Shown here: piece after piece, positions 48,881 to 60,011 of the stretch
Layout: each line of letters opens with the position of its first letter
Position numbering within the stretch: position 1 is the stretch's first letter
Assembly: GCA_038503035.1 (NCBI GenBank)
Contig: JAVSML010000029.1
Span: forward strand, 62,001 to 126,000
Length of the DNA stretch: 64,000 nt
Reading direction: 5' to 3'
Source: Crocodylus rhombifer
Taxonomy: Eukaryota; Chordata; Crocodylia; Crocodylidae
The notes under the pieces: model-generated
Told to the model about the DNA's origin: nothing
The model's database searches: none
What the model saw: the letters and a program-made list of their open reading frames with translations, nothing else
Translations under genes and position numbers: made by a program

Positions 48881-51800
48881 ATGAACAAAGTTCTCACTCA
48901 CATCCCAAACATGACCACTTTCTTGGGATGAATCCTACCTTAGACAAAGTACTAACTAGGTAGGCATATACATAAGGAAAGAAGGGAGCACTTCATAAAA
49001 TTAAACAATATACTGTGAATTTTGACTGTAAGGTGACTTCCTACCAAACTGAACTGGGCTCCAGATAATGTTTCAGATTGTTCTCTGATATACTCTATTG
49101 GAGTATATATAATATACTTTATTGGAACAATTATAGGGTAACATGCTATCTAGCACTGTACTGCACAAACCCACATCTCGAAAGACCCAAATGTAGCAGA
49201 AGGAACACCTGACCTGACCTCCCAGGTCCCCTGTAATTGACACAATATGTAATAATGAGAGGCAGTGGGTACAATATGATTAACACATATACAAATATGT
49301 AGATTGCTGGACCAAATAGTGGTAACTGCAACCCCCCTGCAAGACACGGCTGCTTCTCCCCACAGTAGCATAGGGATAGTGACCTCTGTGCAAGCAACCT
49401 TACTGCTGAAGCCCCATCTCTGCAGCCTGAAGCTGGCCTGTGAGCTGTAGATTGCTGACCCCTGCTTTAGGTGGCTGTGCTCAGTGTGCAAGCTTTTTGG
49501 TTAACATTGTAAAGCATTTCAGGGCTTGTCCATGTTGTTGGTGTGGGGCATCCAAACATCAGCGTCTTTGAGTGTGCTCCACCTACCTGCACTCATTGAG
49601 GTACATACTTCAAACCATGAAGTGTGCTGATAAGGCTGTTCTGGGCTCCTCCTGGGAGCTACTCTCAAGGTTACCAGAGAGCCAGTGCTTGAAGGCAGGG
49701 GCAGAAGGGACACACCATTGCCAGCCTCACCATCCCAAGCTCCAGGTTAGGTATGTGCCTGTGGAGCAGGCTGGCTTGGCATGCTTGGGTGTATTGGTGC
49801 TGGTAGTTGATGCCACTGTGATGCAAGCAAGCCTCAACTCTCCCTATGCACAGTATGGGCTGTGAATTTCCTTCCAAAGTCCAGTCATGTAAAGCATAGG
49901 TGTTGCAGCCTCTAAATTGTAAGTGCCTGAGTCTGTCTTTGGATATGACCCTTTTGTCAGAAAAAGCATTAATTTTATAGAGGTATAATCTGACAGTAAT
50001 GCTATGTTATTTTCTTTGTGGTTGAGAGCTTCCTTGTCTCACAATTTTACATAAAGTCCCTAGAAATTCATGGGAAAATGCACGGGACGATGTTGCATGC
50101 TGTTGCCACATCTACTTTTATCAGAGGAGCAAGTCATCCGGGGTTTTAAATCCAAATTTGGTAAATTCTGCAAACAGTTGTACAAAAGAGAGAAATAGCA
50201 GATAGGGCCATTTAGCCTAGAGTAAATAAACATCGTGCTTTCCCAGGAATGAGTTGTACTATTTCAAGGCCTTGTTTAAGTTGTCATGTAATACAGCATT
50301 ATTCAATATACTTTGAGCCAAATTCTCCTCTAGTGTAGAGACTGGGTAGATGGGCAGCTAGCAGGAAAGATCAGAAGTATGGAGAAGCCTCCTTTACCCA
50401 GGGCCAAGAAATGCTCCTGCAAAGGCTCTGTGGCAGCTGCATCCCCTTTAAACAGGTATACTAGTCATGACTTCCAGTTTAGCATCAGAATGCTGCATAT
50501 CAGCCCTCCACAGAACAGCACTGTGCTATGCACAAAAGTGCAGGGACCATCACCTGCTGCCCTGCATGGCAGAACCCCATCAGTTCAGCTGACTCTGGTA
50601 TTTAAATGCTGGTTCTGGTGGTGAGAGGGGAGAATGATGCTATTTTATGCAGGGTTATTTTTAACGTGATCTGTTTTTCTTTGAAAAAATGAAAATATTC
50701 TTAGGTACTCAAGTACAAGTTAATTATATCTTTGTTTTTTAGTCAGCATTCATCCTCTGTCCACATTATGTTTCTGTAACATATTTTTATGTGAATTTTC
50801 AATCCCACCACATCAAGTGCTTCTTTTAATGCAATTCTTTTGCTAGTCAGAAATATTAGTAATTAAATTCTCTCCAATATGCCAGTGTAAAGCAGAGGGA
50901 GAACATCCCAATTCTATCAGCACTGGTGTTAATTATTTTAGGCAAGCTGTCATTTATGTTTTCTAAAGTGGATTTTGTTCTTGCAGTCAGGAACATTGCT
51001 TAGTGCAGAATTAATTAATCATTATAAATATAAAACCTGCAGTATCAGCTTCTGCGTTCAGTAAGGTTTCAAGAGGCAAGGTTGAAGGAGTCAATAGGCT
51101 GCTGTGGGGAATCATGGTTTTTTCATCTGATACAAGGACAATTAAATTATGCACTTAATCTTTACAGGGACACTTATTTCAAGTATCATTTCAAAAAAAT
51201 GAAAATTGATACCTCATTTTAGCTGAAAGTTTCTACTAATGCAATGTTATTAAAAATAGATGCCATATACAAAAAATATTACCTTAAAAGATACCTTTGT
51301 TATCTTAGCTTTTAAGGAGGGACATCACTGATCTCATCATTGCAATACAGGTGATTTCCCAAGGAAATAGAAGCCCACAAATATAAGTCAAATTGTTGCC
51401 TATGGCATGCTGTGAGCATCAGCACTTAGAAACTATGGAGAGAGATGAGCTAGACAAGCCCATGATAGACTGACAGGTCAGTACAATCAGAAGTAATGAT
51501 AAAAAAATCTAAACATTTCATTTCCATATTTGATCTAGGTGATAGTAGCATTTCGCACATGCATGCCCCATTTTCCCAGTAAGAAGCAATCTTAGTCACA
51601 TAAGTTCTTTGTGATGTAAATGGATACAGTCCCATTGACTGGGTGTTGCACTCATTTTACACCACAGAAAATGAACCCAAGACATCAGGAGTCTGTTAGA
51701 TATCCACTGCCCACTTTTACTAAAAATCCACTACCCACTTTCACTAAAATGACTGCCACAGTCATGATGCCTGTCTCATTCCTTCAAGATATAGATTTGC

Positions 51801-52796
51801 CAATACTTAAACTTAAATCATAACCAAAAGCAAAATGTTATTTTCAGTGTAAGGAATCAGGTGTCTCTGTAGAGGAAGGGAGGGTGGTCATAGTTATTCC
51901 TTATGTATAAAATTCTGACTCCAATGTTCTGCATTTTGATGACCAGTTCAAATTTTAGTTTCTACATTTCAAAGGCACCTTTTCCACATGTTGACTGTGA
52001 ATGACTGAAGGGCAGGGGTCTATCTGTGCAGTACATAGTATTAATTATGTAAGCTTCCTCAGTTTTATAGTTTATTGCAAAATATATTATTTTATGATAT
52101 GTATAACTACAATTATGTTTCTAATGGAATTTTAATTGATTTTGAATCCAATTTTTAAAATCTCTTATTTTTAAAGCACACCTAAGCTGCTGCTACTTTG
52201 AATCTGTGCCAACCCAGCAGACTGTAACTCATCATGCCATCATTTAAATGTCTTGCTGCGATGTTGGCTTTAGGGATTTGAAAATTACTTGCATTTAATA
52301 TGTTCTCTTAACTGTTAATGATGAGGAAATCTTATATACACCAAAGGTAGATTTGGTTAGCAAAAATTCTTATATGATTATGTTATTTTCCTTTTACCTT
52401 GATACTTTTTGAGTTGATAAATAATATTTTAGGGATTTTTTTATTGGCTAGTGTAATTACTTTTGACTGTGAACTCTTGGACTCTGGCCCAACCCAAGCC
52501 CTTATACATTCAAACAGCCTCAGATTTGTAAAGATGTATAATAAAAGGTATATGTCTAATCACAGGTCACAACTGGGACTCCACTTATTATAATAGGTAT
52601 AGCCAAACGTCCCCAGAGTTAGGCTTGTTTGAAGGTTGATCATGGATTTCTCAGTTAAGAACCTTTTTTGTTGTCTCCTATATTTTACGCTTATGCTTTT
52701 TTTACCCATCCTATGCCTAACCTGGTTGACATCATGGAGGATTTGATGTGACTAAATCCCAATATTCTATATTGATTAAGTATAATTAAGAGTTTC
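48881..52796. other. Unassigned DNA with a hAT-like end
   Basis: GTAGATTGCTGACCCCTGCT at 49446-49465 reads in reverse as a hAT-type end beginning CAGGGGTCAGCAA, without a recognisable partner. 49500-49880 is GC-richer and may be another element. The rest is AT-rich with no gene. Confidence 0.35.
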
Positions 52797-52882
52797 ATAG
52801 ATTCATAGATGCTAGGGTCAGAAGGGTCTGACCCCCTGCCTGGGCAGGAAAGAGTGCTGGGGTCACATGACTCCAGCCAGTT
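52797..52882 (-). mobile_element. CR1 LINE 3'-most fragment, antisense
   Basis: TTCATAGATTCATAGATGCT, followed by AGGGTCAGAAGGGTCTGACC and CTGCCTGGGCAGGAAAGAGT, is the 3' untranslated end of a CR1, including its hairpin. Fewer than 90 bp remain. Confidence 0.8.
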
Positions 52883-53442
52883 ATTTATGCATATGGAAAA
52901 ACTTCTGCACAATTGAGAAGTTCAGGTTCGCTCATCAGACCAAAAAATTGGCATGTTGTTACCCCAAACTGAAGCAACTGGCTAAGCACCCTTATCAGAA
53001 AGCAAATATTCAACCACCAATATCATGCATACTCTCTCATGACTGCCATTGCAAATGATCTCCATTGTTTCAGCCCTCAGAGTTTCCCAAAGTAACAATT
53101 CTGTCACACCAGAATATTCTTAACGGTTAATAAAACACTGACTGGGTTTGAGAAAAATTCCTGAGAACTGTTGCCCAAGGGTATTAAAACTTCCACAGAT
53201 TGGCTTCAGGCAGTATTACATCATTCTGGGAATGATCTTAACTTTGAGGCAAAAGTTCATTATGACTGGACTTGAGGCCAGCCAATACTGTGTATTACTG
53301 CTTGGATGATACAAATCACTGAATTTCAATTTGGGACTCAAAACAAAAAACTTCCCTTTAGGTTGAATGGAAAATTTGGGGGCATTTTTAATATATATTC
53401 TCAAATGCAGTGAGGAAGAAGCAGTGCCTTGTAATGTACAGT

Positions 53443-53558
53443 TCAAGCAAAGGAAGGATTTTGTCCCATGTCTCCCATATATTAAGTGAGTAATACTAAG
53501 TGAGTGTTTACTCACTTAATATGTGGGAGACATGGGACAAAATCCTTCCTTTGCTTGA
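53443..53558. repeat. Near-perfect inverted repeat: 50-bp arms, 16-nt loop
   Basis: Arms 53443-53492 and 53509-53558 are complementary at 49 of 50 positions; the left arm begins TCAAGCAAAGGAAGGATTTT. The loop is 53493-53508. The single mismatch is a C/T difference. Such identity indicates a recent event or selection on pairing. There is no coding potential. It could be a snap-back duplication, a foldback element or a small-RNA hairpin. Confidence 0.9.
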
Positions 53559-53607
53559 GAAGAGGGATTTATATTAGGGTTTCCCTTCTTGCCATTGTGC
53601 TTTAGGG

Positions 53608-53866
53608 CAGGGGTCTTCAACGTTTTTGGATTAGTGTACCACTGGTGACCGGACACAGAACGGGGGTGGGGTGGGGGGACGTGCAGCCGGATGTGGAGTG
53701 GGGAGGGAGAGTGGTGGTGCACAGCTGGAGAGGTGGAGGGAGTGACGCACAGCTGGATGTGGCATGGCAGCAGGCACTGCATGTGAGTTTCCCCCACTCC
53801 CAGTGTCTGGGCAGGTAGTACCTGCGTGGCAGCATGGGCAACAAACCCCCTTCTCAAGGACCCCTG
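53608..53866. mobile_element. Probable hAT-like MITE
   Basis: The left end CAGGGGTCTTCAACGTTTTT is a typical hAT-type terminus. A matching right end CAAGGACCCCTG (reverse complement CAGGGGTCCTTG) lies at 53855-53866. The inside is very G-rich. The expected 8-bp target duplication is not seen directly at this right end. A CTTTAGGG/TTTTAGGG pair occurs at 53600-53607 and 53875-53882, so the true right end may be 53874. Confidence 0.5.
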
Positions 53867-54069
53867 GGGGTATGTTTTAGGGTATATGGGGGTGTGCACT
53901 GAGGTAAAGGCTGGAAGCTGGGTGTCCCTCTGCCACCAGGGAATTGAGAATACACCCAGCTATTTGCTATAGCTAACATAGCTATTTTCACCTATTTGCT
54001 TTCTCTGTCTTTCTAGTTTAGCATTTGGAACAGCTTAAAAAGGAAAGACAAAGTAACCCACTGTACTGA

Positions 54070-54215
54070 ACCCATAGCTTAGTGGTTAGGGTATTGTCCT
54101 GGTGGGAGGGAGCTCTCAATGCAATTCCTACACTGAATTAAACAGAAAAGAGACTTTAACCCCTGTTCCTTACATCCAAGATGAGAATTTTACCACTGAG
54201 CTATGAGGGAGGCAG
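54070..54215. repeat. tRNA-like foldback repeat, copy 3
   Basis: The plus half CATAGCTTAGTGGTTAGGGT has a good A box (TAGCTTAGTGG) and a weak B box near 54117-54130. The opposite half, reverse-complemented, reads CATAGCTCAGTGGTAAAATT, with a B-box-like GGGGTTAAAGTCTC. The two tRNA-like halves face each other with about 15-20 bp between. Confidence 0.55.
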
Positions 54216-54740
54216 AACATCTCTGAATGTTGCTGAAATCCTCTTATGATCCTAGCTGGAAAAAAAGTTAATGTTTTGTTTTGGAAATATTGAAACAAAT
54301 TACTTTGATATTTCTTATTTTATTCAGCCAAAACTATTAATAAATGTCAACTTGAACTTGGCCAATCATTTGAGATCAACTAAACTGCATTTTTTGGCTA
54401 ATAAAAAATTTACCACCATCCACACTGCACCTCCCCTCTCCCCCTCTTGCCCTCACCCATCCCTTTTACTCTGCTGTATGTCTGCTTATTTTACTGTGGG
54501 AATTATGTGGTTATGTATTGCTGTTGGGACACCAATAGGTACCCATGCATAACCTGAGTGACCTTATGTTTCTCATCCCATTCCATCCCATTCATTCTTT
54601 TTTACTCCTGTCCTACTTGCAGTTCATAAGTAAAATAAGGTTGTAAGGTGTTTGGAAATCTGATTTTTCTATTTTTACTGCAAAAGCACACAGGACACTT
54701 TTGACCCAGATATGAACATAACAGAAGCCATGCAAGTACC
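54216..54740. other. Unassigned AT-rich DNA
   Basis: No gene or element recognised. Confidence 0.35.
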
Positions 54741-54743
54741 ATA

Positions 54744-55004
54744 TTTCACTGTGTATAGGTTGACACAGTGTATAAGTCAACCCCNNNNNNNNNNTAGCCC
54801 AGGCAGCACCACTCACAGGTGCTGTGCCAGCTGAGCACCAAGCCTGGCCCCAACCCTGGCCCTGGTCGCTGTGAGCGGTGCTGTGGCATGTGTCCATCTC
54901 CTGGGTGCCCAGCGCTGTTCACTGGGGATGGGGCTGCACTCAGTGTTCCGTGCTCAAGCCCAGTGCCACTCACAGGGGTCAGTGATATGGTGTATAAGTT
55001 GAGG
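54744..55004. repeat. GC-rich repeat with GTGTATAAGT-type ends, containing the assembly gap
   Basis: CACTGTGTATAGGTTGACAC, then GTGTATAAGTCAACCCC, opens a GC-rich block. A similar phrase, GGTGTATAAGTTGAGG, closes it at 54990-55004, just before CR1 homology begins. TGCCACTCACAGGGGTCAGT and ACCACTCACAGGTGCTGT look like internal repeats. Ten Ns at 54785-54794 lie inside. Confidence 0.45.
54785..54794. other. Assembly gap (10 N)
   Basis: Ten undetermined bases. Any frame crossing this point is meaningless. Confidence 1.
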
Positions 55005-57589
55005 TTGAATTTAAGAGTTACAGGAGGGATCGTGTTGACAAAAGGGGTGGGGATGTAGCTCTCTATGTGAAGGAAAGCTTCCTGCAACCTGGTGTTGGTG
55101 ACCAGCATGGACAGCTAGAGACACTCTGGGTAAAAATTCGTGGGGAATACGGCACAGGGGACACAACGGTGGGAGTCTACTACAGACCTCCCAATCAAAG
55201 TCCTGAGCTTGACCAGGAGTTTGCCCAGGAACTGACTGAGGCCGCTTGCTCCAGGACCTTGGTTGTCATGGGTGACTTCAATTACCCGGACATCTCATGG
55301 GAAGATCACTCAGCAAAATCCGAGCAGTCGCAAAGCTTTTTCTCATGCGTGGATGACCTCTACCTGACTCAAGAAGTCTATGGGCCAACGAGAGGCAAAG
55401 CGCTGCTCGACCTGGTACTGGCTATGGGGGACAACCTAATCGGCAACCTAGTGATCGATGCGAAGCTGGGTGACAGCGACCACAAGCTGATCACCTTCAC
55501 CATCCACCATAAAGCTGGCAAGTCAGTCAGCAACACAGAAGTCCTTGACTTCAGAAAAGCTGACGTTGACAAGCTCAAGAGGCTTGTCAGTCAGGCCCTT
55601 AGGGACCATGACCCCAGGGAGATGGGAGTTCAAGAAGAGTGGTTGCTTCTCAAGGAAGCGATCCTCAATGCACAAGCTAAATCTATTCCAACACGGAGGA
55701 AAGGCAGCAAGAAGGCACAGCAGCCCTCCTGGCTCTCCAGGGACCTAGCGGACCTCCCACGGCTAAAAAGGAAAGCCTACAAAGGATGGAGGACGGGATT
55801 CACCTCCAAGGAGGATTATTCTGCACTGGTCTGGTCCTGCAGGGAGCAAACCAGGAAAGCCAAGGCTGCAACTGAACTCCAACTAGCTTCAAGCATCAAG
55901 GATACCAAAAAGTCCTTTTTCAGATATGTGGGGAGCCGGAGGAAAAGCAAGGGCAACGTTGGACCCCTGCTAAAGCAGATGGGGCAACTGACAACTGACG
56001 CCCAGGAAAAAGCCAAACTATTAAATAGGTACTTTGCGTCAGTCTTTCATCAGTCCCATGGGACGCCCATGCCTGCTATGGGACAGGGAGATCCGGGTGA
56101 TGGGGATCCCCTACCCTCCATAAATGCTGACCTCGTGAAGGAACACCATGAGAAGCTGCACCCCAGGGTACTCAAGGAGCTGGCAAGCATCATAGCCCAG
56201 CCCCTGGCATGGATCTTTGAAAACTCCTGGCGCTCTGGTGTAGTGCCCGAAGACTGGAAGAAGGCCAATGTGGTGCCGCTCTTCAAGAAAGGGAGGAGAG
56301 TGGATCCGGCTAACTACAGGCCCATTAGCCTGACTTCTATCCTGGGGAAGATCTTAGAAAGGTTTATTAAGGAGGCCATCCTTGAGGGACTGGCCCAGGC
56401 TAACATCCTAAGGGATAGCCAGCACGGGTTTGTTATGAGTAGGTCTTGTTTGACCAATCTCATTTCCTTCTATGACCAGGTGACCTATCACCTGGACGAG
56501 GGAGAAGAGATTGATGTCATATATCTTGACTTCAAAAAAGCTTTTGATCTGGTATCCCATGATCACCTCTTGGCCAAACTGCCCAGTTGTGGCCTTGGCT
56601 CCACCACAATCCGCTGGCTGGGAAATTGGCTCCGTGGTCGGACCCAGAGGGTTGTAATTTATGGCAGTGACTCATCATGGTGCCCTGTAACCAGTGGGGT
56701 CCCTCAAGGCTCTGTCCTGGGACCCATATTGTTCAACATCTTCATTAATGATGTGGACATTGGAGTCAGGAGTGGACTGGCCAAGTTTGCCAATGACACC
56801 AAACTTTGGGGCAAAGCATCCATGCCAGAAGATAGGCGGGTGATCCAGGCTGACCTGGACAAGCTCAGCAAATGGGCGGACAAGAACCTGATGGTGTTTA
56901 ACACTGAAAAATGCAAGGTTCTCCACCTTGGGAGGAAAAACCTGCAGCACCCTTATAGGCTCGGCAGTGCTACATTGGTTAGCACTACAGAAGAAAAAGA
57001 CTTGGGGGTCATCGTTGACCACAAGATGAACATGAGCCTCCAATGCGATGCTGCGGCTAGTAAAGCGACCAAAACGCTGGCTTGCATCCATAGATGCTTC
57101 TCAAGCAAATCCCGGGACGTCATTCTCCCCTTGTACTTGGCCTTGGTGAGGCTGCAGCTGGAGTACTGCGTCCAGTTTTGGGCTCCACAATTCAAAAAGG
57201 ATGTGGAGAAGCTTGAGAGAGTCCAGTGGAGAGCCACGTGCATGATCAGAGGTCAGGAAAACAGATCTTACGATGATAGGCTGAGAGACATGGGACTCTT
57301 TAGCCTGGAAAAGCGTAGGCTCAGGGGTGATCTGATGGCCACCTATAAGTTTATCAGGGGTGACCACCAGGATCTGGGGGAACGTTTGTTCACCAGAGCG
57401 CCCCAAGGGATGATGAGGTCGAACGGTCACAAACTCCTGCAAGACCATTTCAGGCTGGACATAAGGAAGAATTTCTTTACTGTCCGAGCCCCCAAGATCT
57501 GGAACAGTCTGCCAGCGGAGGTGGTACAAGCACCTACATTGAACACCTTCAAGAGTAAATTGGATGCTTATCTTGCTGGGATCCTATGA
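54998..57589 (+). pseudogene. CR1 ORF2 (endonuclease-reverse transcriptase), open but damaged
   Basis: It is uninterrupted from 54998; CR1-like residues (RRDRVDKRGGDVALYVKES) begin near 55022, with no credible native start. Counting from the Val codon at 55067 as 1, the frame is 840 residues. Endonuclease motifs are GDFNYPDISWED (69-80) and GDSDHKLITF (135-144). Reverse transcriptase motifs are ANYRPISLTSILGK (415-428), QHGFVMSRSCLTN (452-464), DVIYLDFKKAFDLVSH (483-498), [20 protein letters not shown] (542-561) and FANDTKLWGK (574-583). The last should read FADD; Asn576 replaces a catalytic Asp (codon 56792-56794). At 363-365 EKL joins HPRVLKEL directly, so the KSxGPD block seen in the copy near 62.1 kb is missing. 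CR1 ORF2 is normally about 900-1000 residues. The protein would target-prime reverse transcription if intact; this one should be inactive. Confidence 0.9.
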
Positions 57590-57680
57590 CCCCAGCTGAC
57601 TTCCTGCCCTTTGGGCAGGGGGCTGGACTTGATGATCTCCCGAGGTCCCTTCCAGCCCTGATGTCTATGAAATCTATGAA
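55005..57680 (+). mobile_element. CR1 LINE, longest copy, 5'-truncated (2.7 kb)
   Basis: It carries most of the endonuclease, the whole reverse transcriptase region with one block missing, and a complete 3' untranslated region. That region contains a CCTGCCCTTTGGGCAGG hairpin and a tail TCTATGAAATCTATGAAAG. The 5' untranslated region, ORF1 and the first part of the endonuclease are absent. Its tail matches the fragment at 1851-2160. It is followed 150 bp later by an opposite-facing CR1. Confidence 0.95.
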
Positions 57681-57828
57681 AGTTGGCTTTTAAAACTCAA
57701 CGTATACACCACGAAATATTGTAGAGAAATAGATACGGGGCAAAATTTCAAACAGCCCTCCTATTCTGTGCCCATATTATTAAGAGCTGCCAAGTCAGCA
57801 AACTTGGAACTCCACATTTTATAGTAAC

Positions 57829-58765
57829 ATAGAGTCATAGAAAACTGAGTTGGAAGGGACCTCATCTAGTCCAACCCCCTGTTCAAAGCAGGACCATCCC
57901 CAACTAGATCTTCCCAACCAAGGCTTTGTCAGTTAGGTCTTAAAAATGTCCACGGATGGAGATCCCACAGCCCCTCTGGGTAGCCTGTTCCTGTGCTTTA
58001 CTACCCTCCTAGTGATGATGTTTTTTTCCTAATATTGAACCTCAACTTCCCTTGCTGCAACTTGAGTCTATTGCTCCTTGTTCTGTCATCTAACACCACT
58101 GAGAACAAGCTTACTCCATCCTCTTTGGAACCACCTTTCAAGTAGTTGAAGGCTATTATTAACTGCCCTCTCAGTCTTCTCATTTCCAGACTAAATGAGC
58201 CCAGTTCCTGCAGCCTCTCCTCACAAGTCATGTGCCCTAACTATTTTCTTGCCCTCAATTGGACTGTCACCAATTTGTCCACATCCTTTCATAGTGGGGA
58301 GCCCAAAACTGAACACAGTACTCCAAATGTAGCCTCAGCAGTGCAGAATAGGAGAGAAGAATCATTTCTCTTGATCTGATGGCAACACCCCAGTATACCA
58401 TTAGCCTTCTTTGCAACAAGAGCACACTTTTAGCTCAAATTCAGCCTACTGTCCATTGTAACCCCCAGGTCCTTTTCTGCAGTGCTGCTGCTTAGGCAAT
58501 TGGTCCGCAGCCTGTACTGATGCGTGTGAGTGTTCCATCCCAAAGGCATCTCCTTATTGAACTTCATGGAATTTCTTTCAGCCCAATCCTCCAATTTGTC
58601 AAGGTCTGTCTGAACCCAAGCCCAACCCTCCATACTACATACTACACCCACCAGCTTGGTGTCAGCTGCAAACCTGCATTCCATCCCACTTTCCAGGTTG
58701 CTGATGAAGATATTGAACAAAACTGGCCCCAGGACTGACCCCTGGGGCAAACAAGTGTTTGGGAG
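57829..58765 (-). mobile_element. CR1 LINE, 5'-truncated, antisense (0.9 kb)
   Basis: The 3' tail is at the left (CATAGAGTCATAGAAAACTG). On minus, 58001-58231 carries the C-terminal [20 protein letters not shown] region. 58430-58768 carries [29 protein letters not shown] (catalytic pair altered) and LDKLEDWAERNSMKFNKE. Multiple frame breaks. Its subfamily matches the copy at 63439-64000. Confidence 0.9.
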
Positions 58766-58769
58766 CATG

Positions 58770-60010
58770 CACTGGATAACCAGGTGGATATACTTAGAGA
58801 TAACTAATTGGCTACTTAGGATTTTCCTCTGAAAATGTGGTTCTTGTTTAGATGGTAGTGCTAATACCCTACGACTTTACTCTTTCTATACAATACCTGA
58901 ATAGAAACCAAGGTACCTCCTTTCCCATTCATACACACATATAAACTACTGCAAGAAAAATAGGTTCCAGTGCAATTGCTCATAATGTTAACAAAGAGAT
59001 TCAGGTAAAGGGTTATTAACATCCTAAATGGAAAAAAAAGAAGAGGAAAGATAAAGAAAGTAATATTTCATTGTATGGTGTCCTAGAGTTTTTCTAAAAT
59101 CAAAAGTTCTGTAAATTGGCCCTATAGAAATTGCACAAAATAAGTCTAGCACAATAAAAATGTGTTGAATAATTATATCTGTTAAATGGAGTTATGACAA
59201 ACAATGGTACTCACCAACTTAACAGGAAAGTGAAGCATTTAGACACCTGATGGCAATCTTTCATTAAGTTTGATGAAATATGATTTGCGTCTCCTATTAT
59301 GAGAAAGTCTTGGGCTTAACAACATAGAGTATTTTTCAGTCAAAGCATAACAAAATGCCTTATAATGACAGGCAAAATAGAAAGATAACATTTCTAAGAG
59401 TTGGGTTTAGAGCTTACAAAGAAGGAAAAAAGGCATAAGTTGAAGAATTTAAAGAAAAGAGACATGACATTTTAACGTATTAATCATGCATGCCTGCATT
59501 TTTGCAGCCTAGAGTAAGAAGAGACTGAAAGGAAGTAGCAATGGGAGGAAGGAAAAGGTGAGTGAGGTTTATGTTGTGTTAAATTATGTGGCATAACTTA
59601 ATACCATGAATGGACAGTGTTCCTTCAGACTTTAGCAAATGTTATGCACTTGCTGTGCTATGAATAGTCAACTTACTGTTAAAAACTGAATGTCACTATT
59701 TGTGATACAAATCCCACTCTTCTACAATATACAAACCTAAGAAGTACATCAAATTTTGTACTTGAGGCTGAGAGAAAGGCATGCTGGGAGAGAAAGTGCA
59801 TGGCTACCCAATCCGATTGTTGACCACACCGTGAGAGCTATGAAGCTTAGATGTCCACACATGCCAAAGTCATAGACCAAGTGAAACTGGCGGTTCTGTT
59901 GTACCAAAATGATGGGGGAGGATCACAATGGAGGAGGAATAAAATGGACAATAATGGAGGAGGAATAAAAGAGGAGAATCACAATTCCAGCCTCTCTAAG
60001 CCCTTAGTGC
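58770..60010. other. Unassigned AT-rich DNA
   Basis: No gene or element recognised. GGAGGAATAAAATGGACAAT-type phrases repeat around 59930-59975 (a short local tandem of GGAGGAATAAAA). Confidence 0.4.
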
Positions 60011-60011
60011 T

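Noticed and set aside
49498..49880. A further Harbinger-like MITE starting GGGCTTGTCCATG
   Set aside because: No matching right end or target duplication could be found.
53443..53558. Bacterial-style terminator or CRISPR repeat
   Set aside because: The context is vertebrate non-coding DNA, with a single copy, no U-run and no spacers.
54070..54215. Functional tRNA genes
   Set aside because: A boxes are passable but B boxes are degenerate and no cloverleaf can be completed. The paired opposite halves point to a repeat.
54613..55108. Minus-strand frames crossing the N gap
   Set aside because: They contain undetermined residues over 54785-54794 and are antisense to the CR1 start. Not supported.
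55067..57589. Treating the long CR1 frame as an active reverse transcriptase gene
   Set aside because: The catalytic pair reads ND, the KSxGPD block is missing and the endonuclease start is lost. The GTG at 55067 is an internal Val, not a start.
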